Assembly: GCF_030272615.1 (NCBI RefSeq)
Contig: NC_081415.1
Span: 365,809,667-365,873,666 of the forward strand
Source: Cryptomeria japonica
Lineage: Eukaryota; Streptophyta; Pinopsida; Cupressales; Cupressaceae
Direction: 5' to 3'
DNA: 64,000 bases
In this document: one piece after another, positions 43,673 to 56,569 of the stretch
How positions within the stretch are numbered: position 1 is the stretch's first letter
Layout of the letters: every line of letters starts with the position of its first letter
Position numbers and translations under genes: made by a program
The notes under the pieces: model-generated
Database searches by the model: none
What the model was told of the DNA's origin: nothing
Seen by the model: only the letters and a program-made list of their open reading frames with translations

Positions 43673-46140
43673 TTGGGAACACATTTTTCTTGTCTACCTA
43701 CATACCTGTATTGCAACATCCTCCAACTGACAACCAGGGGGGCTAGTTGCTCCTACATTTTTCTGGCGACATACCAATCGGAGGCATCTTTATCTACAGT
43801 CTTCTACAAGGCATCTTTTTGGTGGCATGATCTTCATGTTTCCACATTTGCACCATGGTCATGTTGTATTCTCTTGCATGAGCTATGTTGTACACGCACT
43901 AATATAAAGTGCCATTCTTCTTTGTACCTTGTCATTGATAACATATTGGATACAGTCTTCCTTTATGTTGTGCGTATTGCACACCCATCCCTGTCTTGGA
44001 TAGGGGCCCCCCAGTTTGTGTCTATCTGTCCCGATGGAAGAGAGAGGACGTTTGAAAGTCCAAGTCAAGTGTTGCTAAACCAAACTCGGCCTCTAGGACC
44101 AAATTGCAAACTCCAACCCCAAAAATCGCGGTTTACAGAAAATAAACTTGAGAGACTAAATCAAGCAATTCCTCTAGAAAGCCCGAATTTAGTGAAGGGC
44201 GATTGTCATGCATTTTGGCCAAGTAGCCCGAAAACTTCAAACTCACAAAACGGCCGAAAATGATAGGGGATTCACATTCGCACATTTTCCAGCAGTAGGC
44301 CGAAATTTGGAATTCGCAAAATGTTCCAAAATGCCGAAATTTGGAATTCGCAAAATGTTCCAAAATGCCGAAATTCCAAAAGTTCACAAATTGGTAAAGA
44401 GGCCCGAAATTTGGAGGCTTAAAACCAAGCAAAGTCTTCAAAACCGAAACCGTGAGTCATCTGCAAGTCTGAAGTTTGGAATGGGCGTGGGGAAAAAGAA
44501 CAAGTCGGAAATCGCGCATAAAGCCCAGCAAGCAAAACTTCCTCACAGGCTGAAAATGCTTAAAGAGCCGAAAGTTAGTGAGGGAGGTGCCTGAGACTAA
44601 GTCACACATTATGGTTTCATACCCTAATAACACTCAAACTCTCAAAATCGGCCTGCATGCCGAAATGCGAAGTTCAAAAACTTGAAAACTGTCTTTAAGC
44701 CCGAAATGCAAGGATAAGTCTCAAAATCGGCCTTATAGCCCGAAATGCAAGATACAAGTCTCAAATTTGCCCTCATTTGGCCGAAAAACATCAAGGAATC
44801 CCCAAAACTCGCGAAATAGGTTTTCTGAGCTCAAATTCCCAAACTCACAAAGTCAACTAAGTACCCGAAACCTTAGTCACACGACCATATACTAAGCTCG
44901 CTAAGTTCGCCAAAAATGTCTTTCAAGCCGAAAATGCACGAAATACTCATTCAAACCGAAATCGCTAAGAAGGGCACCCAATATGAGTCAAATCGTGCAT
45001 AAATCCTAATAAGCCGAAAACTCCTTAAGTCAACATCACGTCAAACCACCCATCTGGGCCGAAAAACTTGGGGAAGTTTGAAAATCACGAAGTCTTGCAA
45101 AAGGGGCTAAAAAGCCGAAAATGAAAAATAAGTGTTAGAGTCACGTAATATAATCTTGGAGGCCGAAATCATTCAAAACTCACAAATCGGCTAAGTTTCC
45201 CCGAAATGCAAGCAAAGGAATCGATAAAGAAAATCGCAAGGAAGAGGTCTCAAAGCCGAAAAACTTAGGAAAATGCAAAATCGCACAATTCCTCATTTCA
45301 GCCCAAAAAACACAAGTAAAACCAAAATCGTGCAGATGGTTAAAAGGGCCCGAAGTTTTGATGACTTAGGGATAAGGAAAATACAACCCAAAATTCACGA
45401 AATTGGTGGTAAGAGGCCGAAAACTTCTACAAGCTCAGATCGCGCCATTTTCTTCAAAAGGCCGAAAAAGTTAATAAGGACTAAATCTCACAAACTCGTG
45501 AACTGAGCCGAAAAATGAGAAAGGGGATTTAAACTCGTGAAGTCCCTCTCACAAGCCCGAAAATGATAAAGTGAAAGACTAGATGAAGAACAAATTCGCG
45601 CAATTTGATGTAAATAGCCAATTTTCCTCCAAAGCGTTAGGCAAAATGTGGAATAAAGGGGGTGTTTTAAAATTCGGTGATTTCACTAAAATTGCAAAAA
45701 CAAAATCCCGAATTTCATCTAGGGGAACGTTTAAATGACCAAGTTCGACGTTTCATATTGCTTTGCAGGATAAAATAAAGTTCGCTTAACTCTCATTTTG
45801 GTTCAAAGGGCCGAACTTTGTCACGTAAGAGGCGAAAACATTTAAAAGATACATCTCACAAAGAGCTTCTCAAGCTCGAACTCCACCGAGACGAAGCCAG
45901 TCGTTAAACAAGATTTAATATGCCAAATTAATTTAATTAATTTTTCAAATTGATTGATTAAAGGTGAAATTGATTGTTCGCAGGAAAACGATGTCGAGGA
46001 AGAGCTAAAGTGTCAGCCTGAAACACAAACCGAAGAGGGACCGCTTGATCGGAACCAAGCATTGGGAAGCATGTTGCTGAACCACCTGGACAACGAATTG
46101 AAGTCCACTACCGAGACCAAAGACCGAAGAACATTCAGAA
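43673..46140 (+). repeat. GCCGAAA-dense region
   Basis: From about 44200 to 45850 the motif GCCGAAA, often GGCCGAAAA or GCCCGAAA, occurs some thirty times at irregular 30-90 base spacing, alternating with TCGCAAA/CTCACAAA-type words. One 34-base unit containing CCGAAATTTGGAATTCGC is directly duplicated near 44315-44385. It may be a leader or spacer of the element whose LTR starts at 46146. The frames at 43673-44263 and 45954-46175 show no domain. Confidence 0.6.
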
Positions 46141-46145
46141 TGTTA

Positions 46146-47275
46146 CAAGTCTATGCAATACACAGCTGGATTTAATTCCAGAAATTCAATTTTGGAAACT
46201 GAAACTGTTTTATTGTAAAACTGCCTATGGGCCCCACTCAAGATATTTTGAAATAGAGGGGAAACAGGTCAGTTGTGGACAGTTATGTTAAACTACCGGA
46301 TAGACCCAAATTGAAGCCAAATAGTGATAGGTAGTTGAAAAGGTGGTTGGGTAGATAACTGAAAATTGAGTGGGCATGGGTTAAAGCTGCCAACTTCTGG
46401 AAGGCAGATTGCAGCCCTTGGATGCAGTCAATCCTGGTCACCAGTTCGACATGTAAAATCTATAAAAGGCAGGATGCCTCTCATTGTAAAGTGTTATTTG
46501 TAGTTAGATTTTAGAGTTAGAATAGGTTAGATTTTAGGAATAGCATAGAGATGCTGCAGAAATTGTTGTAATGGCAGCTGAACCAAATATATGAACATTG
46601 AATATGGTGTTTATTGTCTTTGTTAACATTATGTTTGCATGGTTTCTTTCAGCTAGTTAATTTTAGAGTGCAGGGATTTTAATGGTGAAGTGTAGAGGGG
46701 TATTTGATGCATTTCTGGTTCATACCATTGGGGGTCTGTTGATTGTAGGTCACCATGCATGGTTAGTCTGAACCCAAACTGTGCTTAGTTCAACTACAGG
46801 TGTTCGTCTTAGGTTGCGCCAGAATTGGGTGCCTAAAACGAGTGTCTCCGGTCTGAAAATCCTTCATCCCTTGGAGCTGCATTGTTTTTGTCTAGTTGTG
46901 AGGGTATCTCTGGCAAAACAAGAGCTGGTTTATCGAAATCTGTCTACCCGCTGCATCAACTGTTATCATCCTTGTCCTTAGGCTTCCTAAACCCCCCTTC
47001 CCTTTTAATTTTATTTCACAGTCTGAGAATCGCAGTAGACCATCTTGTTGCAAACCGTAAATCCCCTTGTGTTTCCAGCAAAACACATCAACCGTTGAGC
47101 TATCCCGCAATCAAGAACTGACATTTGAAACCTTGAGGTCGTCCCCATTGATCAATTAAAAACAGCATTAGGGATTCCTTATACAAGAGAGGATAGGATA
47201 CTCGGCGAGATCATTCTATTCTGCGTTGGTCGGATAGAGTTGCAGCGATGCGACTTTAGCCACATGGCCCATGGC
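46146..47275 (+). mobile_element. Family L LTR, second copy
   Basis: Co-linear with 16735-17901: AATACACAGCTGG start, GGGCCCCA block, TATAAAAGGC at 46461, TTGAATATGGTGTTTATTG, and a 3' block with AACCTTGAGGTCGTCCCC and GAGAGGATAGGATACTCGG. The last bases differ (CCACATGGCC instead of CCACGTCAACA), so the 3' end may be lost. Confidence 0.7.
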
Positions 47276-47774
47276 TCCATTTGAGACTTAGATTGTACGA
47301 ATCTGCCATTGACAAGCATCCAATTGATGCTCAAGCGTCTCCAAGCCTGATCTTCGTCATATTGCAATGAAAATTCATCATCATTTCTTCATCGACTATG
47401 GTACCTAGTTTTGGCACACTTTGACATTCTTTGTGCAACATTGGCTCTATTTCTTCCTAATGGGTAGCAATGTTGGTTGACATATTGGACCATCTTTGAA
47501 GGAGATTCTACATGAGGGGGGGCTTCATGGTCTTTCCTATTCTCTCTTATGGCGGGGACTTTTTCCTCACAAGAGGTTTTGTTCTTCTCATACATCATTG
47601 AGAACATTGTGTGTTTGTATCTCTCTTTTAGGGGGGAGTTTCTTCCCATTAGGTTTTTCTCTCTTTCTCCGTTTGTAAGAGATTGCATTGCATTTGTACA
47701 TGGGTACCTATCATGGCCTAGTAGCTGAGACCCATCTTGCATTGTTAGCTTGAGTCTACATTCCCCTAAGTTGC
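47276..47774. other. No gene recognised
   Basis: Unassigned sequence between the family L LTR and the copia-like polypurine tract. Frames on both strands lack domains. It is probably the end of the internal region of the copia-like element, but no protein similarity is left. Confidence 0.45.
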
Positions 47775-48165
47775 ACTTAAGGGGGGGTGTTGGTGTAATT
47801 TATGTCTCATGTAATTACACTTTATTTAAGTTGACTTAGGTTAATGCATGTCATAGTAATTTGCATATGAGACACTTAGGGAATTGCATAACTAGGGAAT
47901 ATGGTTGTAGGAGAAATTCCACCTTTGGTGGGTGATCCACCTTTAGTGGAATTATCTATTATTTCTCCTACCTACCCTTGCATCTCATTGAGCCACATGT
48001 AATGATTGTGTGCTCTCATTTCCCTATAGCCTTGTCTTTATAAGCAGGCTCATGTACATTGTATTTAGTTGGGTACTTTGCATCTTGATAAGAATACAGT
48101 TTGTTCTTGTCTATTTTGTTCTCTCTTGCTTTTGCGCTATTCATTGGCCTCTAGATCTAGAGTTG
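47775..48165 (+). mobile_element. Copia-like 3' LTR start with polypurine tract
   Basis: CTTAAGGGGGGG (to 47787) is followed by TGTTGGTGTAATTTATG at 47788, the usual arrangement at the 3' LTR of plant copia elements. A TATA-like CTTTATAAGC is at 48036-48045, and CT-rich downstream DNA follows. The LTR is cut at 48165 by solo LTR F2. A short remainder should follow 51954 but its end is not clear. Confidence 0.65.
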
Positions 48166-49033
48166 TGTTGATGTGTCTTTTGTACATGACCAAACACAGA
48201 ATAAAATAGCTAAAGGTACCTTATCCTCTCTTGAATAAAGCTTCCTCGAATGCTAAAGATCTCGCAGAAGGATCAATCGGAGTAGCTCCAAGGTTCTGAT
48301 TGTAGGTTCTCTACATGTGGATAAGCTCTTGTGGTATGATGTGATTTTGCTGGAATCACAAGGGGACTTACATTCGATGACCTGAGCGTCTGATTTGCTT
48401 TGGATATCACTCGAACGTGGGTCTTTACTGATCCTTGATTTTTTTAAAAGGGAAAAAGATAAGGGTTGGAGAAGGATCTAATTCTAACACTAAGAATGTA
48501 GGAGCGATGGATGACCTTTGATGAAACTTTAACTAAGTCTTGCTTTGACATGCTAGGATCATCTCCACAAGGTTAGTGCGATCTTCTAAGGATAGCTTTA
48601 TGATGTTCAAATCACCACTACAAGCATAGACACCGTCAGGTTGATGCATATCAATCAAGAAGTGATAATTGAAGTTAAGCTTAAGCATGAATGATTCTAG
48701 TTGACTACGCAAGGCAAGTTTGCAATCAACAAACCGCTAGTAGTATGGATATACAAATTCACCATTGATCATACAAATTTCTTCCATTCATCTAATAACA
48801 TGAAATTAAATTTGAGAAGTATAGAGACCATGCAAATTGTTGAATCAACACATAGAATTCACCATTTCTCCAATGAAGTTTACATGTCTTTTGCAACAAT
48901 GTCTTGACAACAATCTTTGCCTTCTCTTTCTACTCTACCCTAAAAACTAATTGCTCTTGAACTACCACTACTGACTATTGACTATCTCTAACTATTCCCC
49001 GACTATTAACCCTTACAAATGAAGAGCCAGGGC

Positions 49034-49044
49034 TTTATATAAAG
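49034..49044 (-). promoter_or_regulatory. Putative TATA box of F2
   Basis: CTTTATATAAAG on the minus strand, followed by GCCCTGGCTCTTCATTTG, the same block as at 1825-1833 in the other copy. Confidence 0.5.
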
Positions 49045-49816
49045 AGTCCTTTACAAATTGACGGCTCTGATTGACTTAGAATCAATGGCTAGGATTAAAG
49101 GATAGAAACCCTAATTAGGGTTTGTTACAACAAACTTCCTTAGCCAATGAGGAAATTACATTCCAGGAGTGAGGACCAATAGGAAGCAAGGGTAGGTACA
49201 CCGGAGTTGTGTCGTCCCCGATGAGTCAGTTACATTGAATCTGGACATGCTGAGGTGGACCAATCTGACTGGAGGAGCAGTGACTGGGATGCCACCTTGC
49301 CTGACGTCTGTGTCTTGGTTGATCCTCCTTTGTCTTTGACGTGATGAATGATGTACCTCCTTGACTCCCATGTGCTTGATGAGGCTTCCTTACTGTCAAG
49401 TCTTCTTTCTCCGGCAGCATACCTCGCCCTAAAGTGTTGGTAACATCATTTTTCTCCGTCATCATGTGGTTTCTTCATGTGGTAGAATGAGGTCTTGAAG
49501 CTAGCTTGCAACTCCTCAAACACTTGAAGTCTTCCAATGCTTCAAAACACCTTGAGTCCTCCTTTATGCATCTGGAACGTCCTTGATGGTGATGGGCTTA
49601 GAATAGGTCGTCCTTGTCCTGGCCTGATTTTCTTCCACCTACAAAACAAAACAAAAGATGATTAAGTACACATGATATATTTATCTCACATAGCATTTTC
49701 TACCTTAAATCATCAACAAAAAGGCGTTAGAATGAAATTCGCTCAAGATCCTCCCCAGGGACAGGACCTATAGAGAATTTTCCTCTGGACCTAGGCCAAG
49801 GACAGGACCTATTTAG

Positions 49817-51541
49817 AATTTCGCTCTGGATCCTTTGGAAGGGTTAGGAGCGAAATCCATGTTTTAGCTCAAAATCTTCATTTTTGGTGGCCACAATCCA
49901 TTCAAGGGCATGCCTAGGGGTATTTCCAAGCTCATTTCACCTTGATCAAGGTTTGTCTTGACACAAAAAATGGAAGAAAGAGGTATTTTGGGAATTTCGC
50001 TCTGGACCCTTTGGAAGGGTCAAGAGCGAAATTCTTGTTTTGAGCTCATTTCTTCAATTTTTCAACCCCAATCCACCTCAAAAGGCAAGGACACATCACT
50101 CCACTCCCATCCACGCCATAAAAACTAAGGATTTGACCTTCTCCAAGGAAAAATAGGTGTTCTTCAAGAATTTCGCTCTGGACCCTTTGGAAGGGTCAGG
50201 AGTGAAATTCTAGTTTTAGCTCAATTCCTTCACATTTGGTGATCACAAACAACTCAAAGCCATGCTTAAGGACATCTTCAATCTTGATCCACACTTGGCT
50301 TGACACAAAATTGAGAGAAGAAGGTAGATTTTGGGAATTTCGCTCTAGACCCTTTGGAAGGGTCAGGAGCGAAATTCTAGTTTTAGACTAAAATCCTTCA
50401 CTTCTTCACATTCCATCACTTCAAAAGGCAAAGACATGTTAATCTACTTCCAAATACGCCCAAGGAACAAGGTTGGTAGTCTAAGCAAGGAAGCAAATGA
50501 GGCTTATGAAGAATTTCTCTTTGGACCCTTTGGAAGGGTCAGGAGCAAAATTCACAATCTTGGTTGATTTCACACCTCTTTCATCCAATCCATCTTAAAA
50601 CTTGATCAAACTCACCCTCCTCTCACCACATTCAAGTGAATTTTCCACCTACTTAGTTCAAAACAAGGTCTTTCCAATGTCCTAGGCAAGATATAGGGTC
50701 AAATGAGAATTTCGCTCTAGACCCTTTGGAAGGGTCAGGAGCGAAATTCTCATTTGGAGCTAATTTCTCACTTATTTTCTCCTTTTCATGCCTTGGACAT
50801 ACTTTGTTAGGCCTCCTTCAATCATCATCAAGTGAATTTGCTCATCAAATTGGCATTTAGTTCAAGATTGTGAAAAAAATAGGGTCATACAAGAATTTCG
50901 CTCTGGACCTTTTAGAAGGGTCAAGAGCGAAATTCACTTTTAGGCTCAAATCTTGACTTCATCTCTCACATTTCTTCATCCAAACAAGTGAATTGCCTTC
51001 AATGATTCCTGGGAATGAGCTAGTTCCTAGTTTGGGTCAAGGTGGAAAGTCTTATAGAGGAACTCGCTTTGGACCCTCTGGAAGGGTCAGGAGCGAAATT
51101 GAAATTCGCTTTGGACCCTTTGGAAGGGTCAGAAGCGAAATTTGACATTTTAACCTCTCCATCAGGATTCATATATGGAATATAACATTTAAGTATAAGT
51201 GACATCTTATACTTTAAGTTATATTCCATTTATATTGTCAGGATGTTTGAGAGTGGTTTCGGACCTCCAAGAGTTATAATGCAAAATCTAGTTTTTGGAG
51301 GATTCTTCAATTTTCCAGACAGTCAAATTTCAGGATCAGGATGACATTCCAAACAGCCAAATTTCAGGACATTTGAGGATCAGGATGACATTCCAAACTT
51401 CTCAAGGCGATTTCGCTCTGCCCTTGATGCATTTCCTTCCCTATCTTTGCCAATTCTCTCAACCACTCACTGACTTAGGTCAAATTTTAGGTCCCTTATG
51501 AAATTTCGCTCTGGACCCTTTGGAAGGGTCAGGAGCGAAAT
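49817..51541 (-). repeat. About ten spaced hairpins in F2
   Basis: Hairpins with arms GAATTTCGCTCTGGACCC and GGGTCAGGAGCGAAATTC start near 49817, 49993, 50170, 50336, 50513, 50708, 50894, 51061, 51104 and 51499. Apart from the adjacent pair at 51061/51104 and one double gap, the spacing is 166-195 bases. Confidence 0.88.
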
Positions 51542-51954
51542 TCAAGTTTTGCTCAAATTCCTTGACCTTTTCATCAAATCATCATGTCTACATTTGTCCA
51601 AGGCGTCTCCAAAGGACAGATGAGTCAACTATTCATCAATCAATGCTCAAGACTTCATCACTCACCAATTTGACCTAACTCAGACCTTCAAAGATGATAT
51701 TCACTCACCAAGCTTCATTGACCTCCTCAAACTCAAACAAGATACAATTAGCAATAAGAGAAAAACTTTGTCCTAAGGAAGACTTTCAAAGATGATCCTA
51801 ACCCGGAGCATCCACTGACTCACCTTGGCTCAAGCAGAGCCTGCCATCTAAGTGATCTCCCTGGCAACACTCAGCATGCAAAGGCTAATAGACAAAACCC
51901 TAAAAGACCTAGAATTTGCAATGGGGCGATGTGTGAATACGTCACAACAGGTTG

Positions 51955-54540
51955 CTATAGGCAAATTCTTACAGAAGACATGCAGTCAATGCTATTAACA
52001 AAAGACACAAAGGAAGCAAAATTGAGATTCTTTATATAGATAAGGTACCGTGAAAAAATCCCTTGATCCTATAATGGAAGCTTCATAGGCCATATAGCTT
52101 TTATGCCTAGGCTTGGACCTAAACATTCACTCTTATATCTAATATCAACAATGCTGGAAATCTCTAACACAGTCATTTGTATTTCATATTTCATTGCAGC
52201 TACAAAGGCTATTCATTTAATGAAGCTAAGAAAATATTATAGTAATGAATATGGAGCATTAATTTTGGTCTTATCTAGAGCGAAGAAAGGAGTTCTAATT
52301 GATAAGCTTTACAAACTCTCATGCACCAGGTTCTGCTGATAAAAAGTCAACAACCAGATTTCATTCAGCCTGGGTACGGGTGGTCTTTTTGGGCATGGTA
52401 CAAAACAAAAACCTACTATAGAACTCTCTTCTAACAAAGTTAATAGAAGCCAGCACTAAGTACAGCCCATTAAGATGTATGGTTAAAGGGATACTGTTTT
52501 GCAGATATAATTGGACTAAGCAGCCAGGAACCTCATGCTTTTTCCTTAAATAAAGCATGTGGATGCTCATTATAACTAATACAAAAGAAGATAGATAGCA
52601 GTCAGATGGAACTGCAATATCTTCCAACATACAGACCGGTTGCATTCTCCCCAAAACACTTCATCCAAAAATGTACATAGAACTTAGTGGTTAGCTTAAA
52701 GTTATCTCCAATATGATCACAAAAAGAGGGCATATTAATACACATTAAAAACTATATCGCAGTTGCATATAGTATATGCTAATGCTTGGCATTGAAAGTC
52801 AGGTAGTCATTAATGTGTAATGAGATAGTAATCACATTTAATTGTTTCAAGATAGTTATGGGGAACTTACTGTGTCTCTTTTTGAAATGCTAATATGATT
52901 TCATTGTAGATTATTAAATATGCAGTATTTGAAGTTTTCTGTTTCTCAAAACCACCAATTCTCATAAAAAGGAAAGAGAAAATTACCACCTTCCCTGCAG
53001 CCCCTATGAAGAATAAGATCCAATCTGTGAGTAATATTTATGTAGCATGACATAAAACCAAATAAAGTGCACCCGTTTTGCTGCTGCTTGGAGAGATGTA
53101 TGTACTTAATTCCATAACTATAGGACTATGCAATGCTGTTTCCTTGTTTTTCACTGAAAGATTACATTCTTTTGGTTTTCAAGAAACAAAATGCAGCAGA
53201 CAAAAAAATGGCAAAGGAAATACAATCAAACGATTAAAAAACCAAAAAAGTATGAGGAGGAATATTCATCCATCAAAAATGTTTTAGAACCACTTACATT
53301 GAATCAATCATCACAAATTTGTCATTGTACTCCTGAATGTTTTGAAATGAGTACACACAAAAAGATAATCAATGCAACCTTATATTTCCCATTGACGTTA
53401 TTATAGCAAGAATTTGAATGACCTAAATAGTAATTCTAACAATACAAGGGAAACTATTTGCTTTGTTTTCAAATTCCTATTTGTGGTCCCCATTGTAGTT
53501 AGTTCATAGCTTTTACTGTCCATGGAAGCTCAAGAAAAATGAGAAATATCATTTGATGTTCAATAACTATAATACAGTAAAACTTTCCTTCCAGGCTCAT
53601 ACAATCAATGGCTTCCAAGATGTGTGACATAGGATCGCCTTCGAGCTAAGTGTTGTTAGTTAAATAATATGTTGACATATAATAGAGAACGTGTATTTAC
53701 ACAAGACAGGTGCATACAAAACATTCTATATGGAGCAAGAAACAGGTCCAGCATCCTCCAATGGATGGAAAATACGCATAGCAGAAAAAGGAAAAAATTT
53801 CTCTTACAGAAAATGCAATCTGTTCAGCCTGATGTCCAGAAACCTTGTAAGCAACTCCCCACTAGAATAGAAAACAAAAACAAAAATTAGATAACTAAAA
53901 TATAATAATGTATAATTTCATGTTAGAAAAAATGTAAATGAAATATTAACAAATTCAAAAAATACCATAATAATAAAGTAAAGGAAGAAAACTGTTCAGT
54001 TCAACATCAAACCCACATAGGTATAGAATTTTGATTTCCTTAAGTTTTCTGAAGCAGTGAACTCAATAGATTTAACCAGTTTAGGAAGTATAAAAAACAT
54101 CCCCCCAAAGTGGTACTTTTATGATTTTGATCCTTGGAAAACAATACTTGTAAAGGGTTTTGTGCTCAATTTTATATGGAGAATGTTTTGGGAGAAAGAA
54201 CTTAAGTTTTCAATACACCGATAAAATTTATTTGAATATTCAAGTTGGTCTATGTCACAAGAAACAACAAAAAATCATTTGTTAATCATTCCATGAAATC
54301 TAAGCAATATATATGCTGCACATATCTGATAAAACACATTCAAGGTGTTCTGATTCCCTTATGATAAGAATGCATGATACTTCTTAATTCATAAGAATGT
54401 TAAAAAAAAAAATTATTTTGTAATGTTGATCTTGTGTGTACTAATATATTATTATTAAGCTAGGTGTCGTAATTATAAATTCAATAGGAAGGAGCTTCAA
54501 GAAAAACTAGATTACAAGATGTTTTTATCAGCATTTCAGT
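51955..54540. other. No gene recognised
   Basis: A/T-rich, low-repeat sequence with short frames on both strands (52103-52339, 52361-52654, 53078-53406) that show no domain I know. The end nearest 54540 probably holds the 3' part of the Penelope-like copy. Confidence 0.5.
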
Positions 54541-54639
54541 CACACATTGTGGCCCACCGAAAATGAATGATTAGAATTACAATTGGAGTTCCAGTTAACT
54601 CTGTTACACATCAAAACATAATGGGCACTTCCAATATTA

Positions 54640-55082
54640 TTACAAATAAATGCTATAAGGCAATCTCCTGGCAAAATATTTAATACTACAGCAAAATTTA
54701 TTATATAATAGCAAACATAATATATTTCTAGAATACGGATCACTAATGTCCCTATGCTTATTAACATCAGCTTTCCAAGGACCTATTAGCTCAAAACATT
54801 CATGCCAATTTAAATTATTTGAATGCTTTCCAATTTCTGGTGTTCCCTTGATTTCCTTTCCAATAAAATAGTCTTCTTTCACCAGTACCTCTATATCTTC
54901 CATAGAAATCACATGTGTCATGTTTTGAGAATGTCTTGCTACTGCTGAACTTTCTACACAACCATAACTAATGTCTGCAGAGAGTTCCTTCACCCTTTTA
55001 TAAATCATCCTCCTTATCACTCCTATGTATCGAAGCCCACACAAACATTCATTTGATCCAATGGGTCTATATGACTTTTAAA
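54640..55082 (-). pseudogene. Penelope-like GIY-YIG endonuclease domain
   Basis: The minus-strand frame contains CGLRYIGVIRRMIYKRVKEL, then SSAVARHSQNMTHVI, KEDYFIGKEIKGTPEIGK and NNLNWHECFELIGPWK. This order (YIG, basic helix, AxH, E in the helix, closing W) is that of the GIY-YIG endonuclease at the C-terminus of Penelope-like elements, which nicks target DNA. The first Tyr of GIY is not clear. A DPLDQ-type linker is encoded just upstream (about 55055-55070), followed by a frame change. The gene is broken. Confidence 0.8.
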
Positions 55083-55289
55083 TATTCCAGATGTGCATTT
55101 GAGCTAAAAATATGAGTTTAATGTTTCTTCTCAAAATTCTTGCCATCTCATTGGAAATTCCTTCACTGCAAGAGAAAAGCCCTATAAACACCATTAGCAT
55201 CAACTGATCTGGCCATTAGAAAATCTCCTTCAATAAAATATTGCAAAAAGTGATATTTCCAAATAGGAATTTTGGACATTAAAAGAGTT

Positions 55290-56560
55290 CAAGGAAAACG
55301 AAGATCTAGTTAACATGAAGGTGGACAATAGAAATGCAACTACGGTGATGGATAAGGTATATTGCCTAGCAAAATGGAACACCACCCCACATATTTGAGG
55401 GAGCTAGGAATTCGGAATAAAATTCTCTTGTCAAGGTGATTAGAAAGCTCAGAAAAGCTATTATGAACTCATCCTTGAATGCAGACATGAAAGAAAAGCT
55501 TTTGCCAAGCAAAGAATTCTCTCCAAGGTTTAATGTGAGTCTAAAGATTCACGATGAGGGTGCTCCATTTAGACCAATTGTAGATTACCAAGTTCTCTCT
55601 GACCTATCATCTAGTAGTGTAGCAAGCATAAAAAAGTAAAACTGAAGCAGCTCTTTGGAAGAGAATTTTCATTTGCAAAAAAAAACATCAGTTTGCAGAA
55701 TCTGTAATAGATAAGAGGATGGGAGACAATAATAGCTTGATTAGATTTGATGGGGCCTCTTTATTCAAAAGGATTACTAAATAAAGGCATTATTGATCAT
55801 AATGGATACTATAGATGAGTACATAGAAAAGTTTACATTATCGTGCTTCTATGGACAAACAAAAGGAGTTGTCTTTGGTTAGCATTTATCACCAATGGTG
55901 AGCAACTTGTTTATGAAGAGATCTGAAGAACAATCTCTAAACACATTTCAGCTGAAGAAAAAATGGTGGGAGAGATATGTTGAAGATACGAAAGTGATAT
56001 TGTAACATAGTAAATATAGCCTTGAGGAATTCCATGTTCACATCCATGACTTATTTGACAGCATTAAATTCACTAGGGAGTTTGAGAAAGATAGTCCACT
56101 GTCAACTTTATATGTCCCAATCACAAGAAAAGGGCTCACTACCTAGAGAAGAATTAAAAAAGCATTACACACACACACACCTCTCAAAAGTCAAGGATCA
56201 TAAAAACAATTGATAAGGATTGCAAACATAGATCACATAGAAGATCTTCAATATTTGACAAAATTCTTCATGAAAAATGACTACACAAGGACATAATTAG
56301 CGAGGACTTGAAGACCTTTGAGATGAAAAAGCCTAACCAAAATTTCATTTGACTCTAATGGTGTCTCCAAGGATTTTCTTCCCTATGATGAACTTCCCTC
56401 AAGTTGGCAAGAATATTCATAAGACAAACCTCAAGCCAATTACTTTACCTCAGATGAAAATTGGAAACATGCTCAAGAAAAAGACCCATTAGATCCAAAC
56501 CAATGTAACGAGTCTATTGGTAGTGCTCTAATTTGTCACTTTTGTGGCAAATGCAAAAAT
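55290..56560 (+). pseudogene. Penelope-like reverse transcriptase
   Basis: The plus-strand pieces in order are NRNATTVMDKVYCL, PRFNVSLKIHDEGAPFRPIV, NNSLIRFDGASLFKRI, QTKGVVFG then LSPMVSNLFMKRSEE, KKKWWERYVEDTKVI (the catalytic box, with E in place of the first D), EEFHVHIHDLFDSIKFTREFE and the linker DPLDPNQ near 56490. These match the RT core of Penelope-like elements. Many stops and shifts are present. The endonuclease that should follow is instead encoded on the other strand at 54640-55082. Confidence 0.82.
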
Positions 56561-56569
56561 CCTCTCTTC

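Larger units (their letters stand above)
48166..51949 (-). mobile_element. F2: 3.78-kb solo LTR, minus strand
   Basis: Plus-strand ends are TGTTGATGTG and GTCACAACA. Flanking 5-mers are AGTTG (48161-48165) and GGTTG (51950-51954), a TSD with one mismatch. On the minus strand it starts TGTTGTGACGTATTCACAC, shares the hairpin array and TATA region with 240-2694, and has no internal region. Frames at 49156-49465 and 51020-51229 arise from LTR repeats. Confidence 0.85.

Noticed and set aside
43673-44263. 196-residue frame
   Set aside because: Mixed composition, no domain, and it ends in the GCCGAAA region. Probably chance.
55082-55290. Two unrelated genes transcribed divergently
   Set aside because: Both sides match parts of one Penelope-like protein that meet at the same linker motif, so an inverted single element is simpler.
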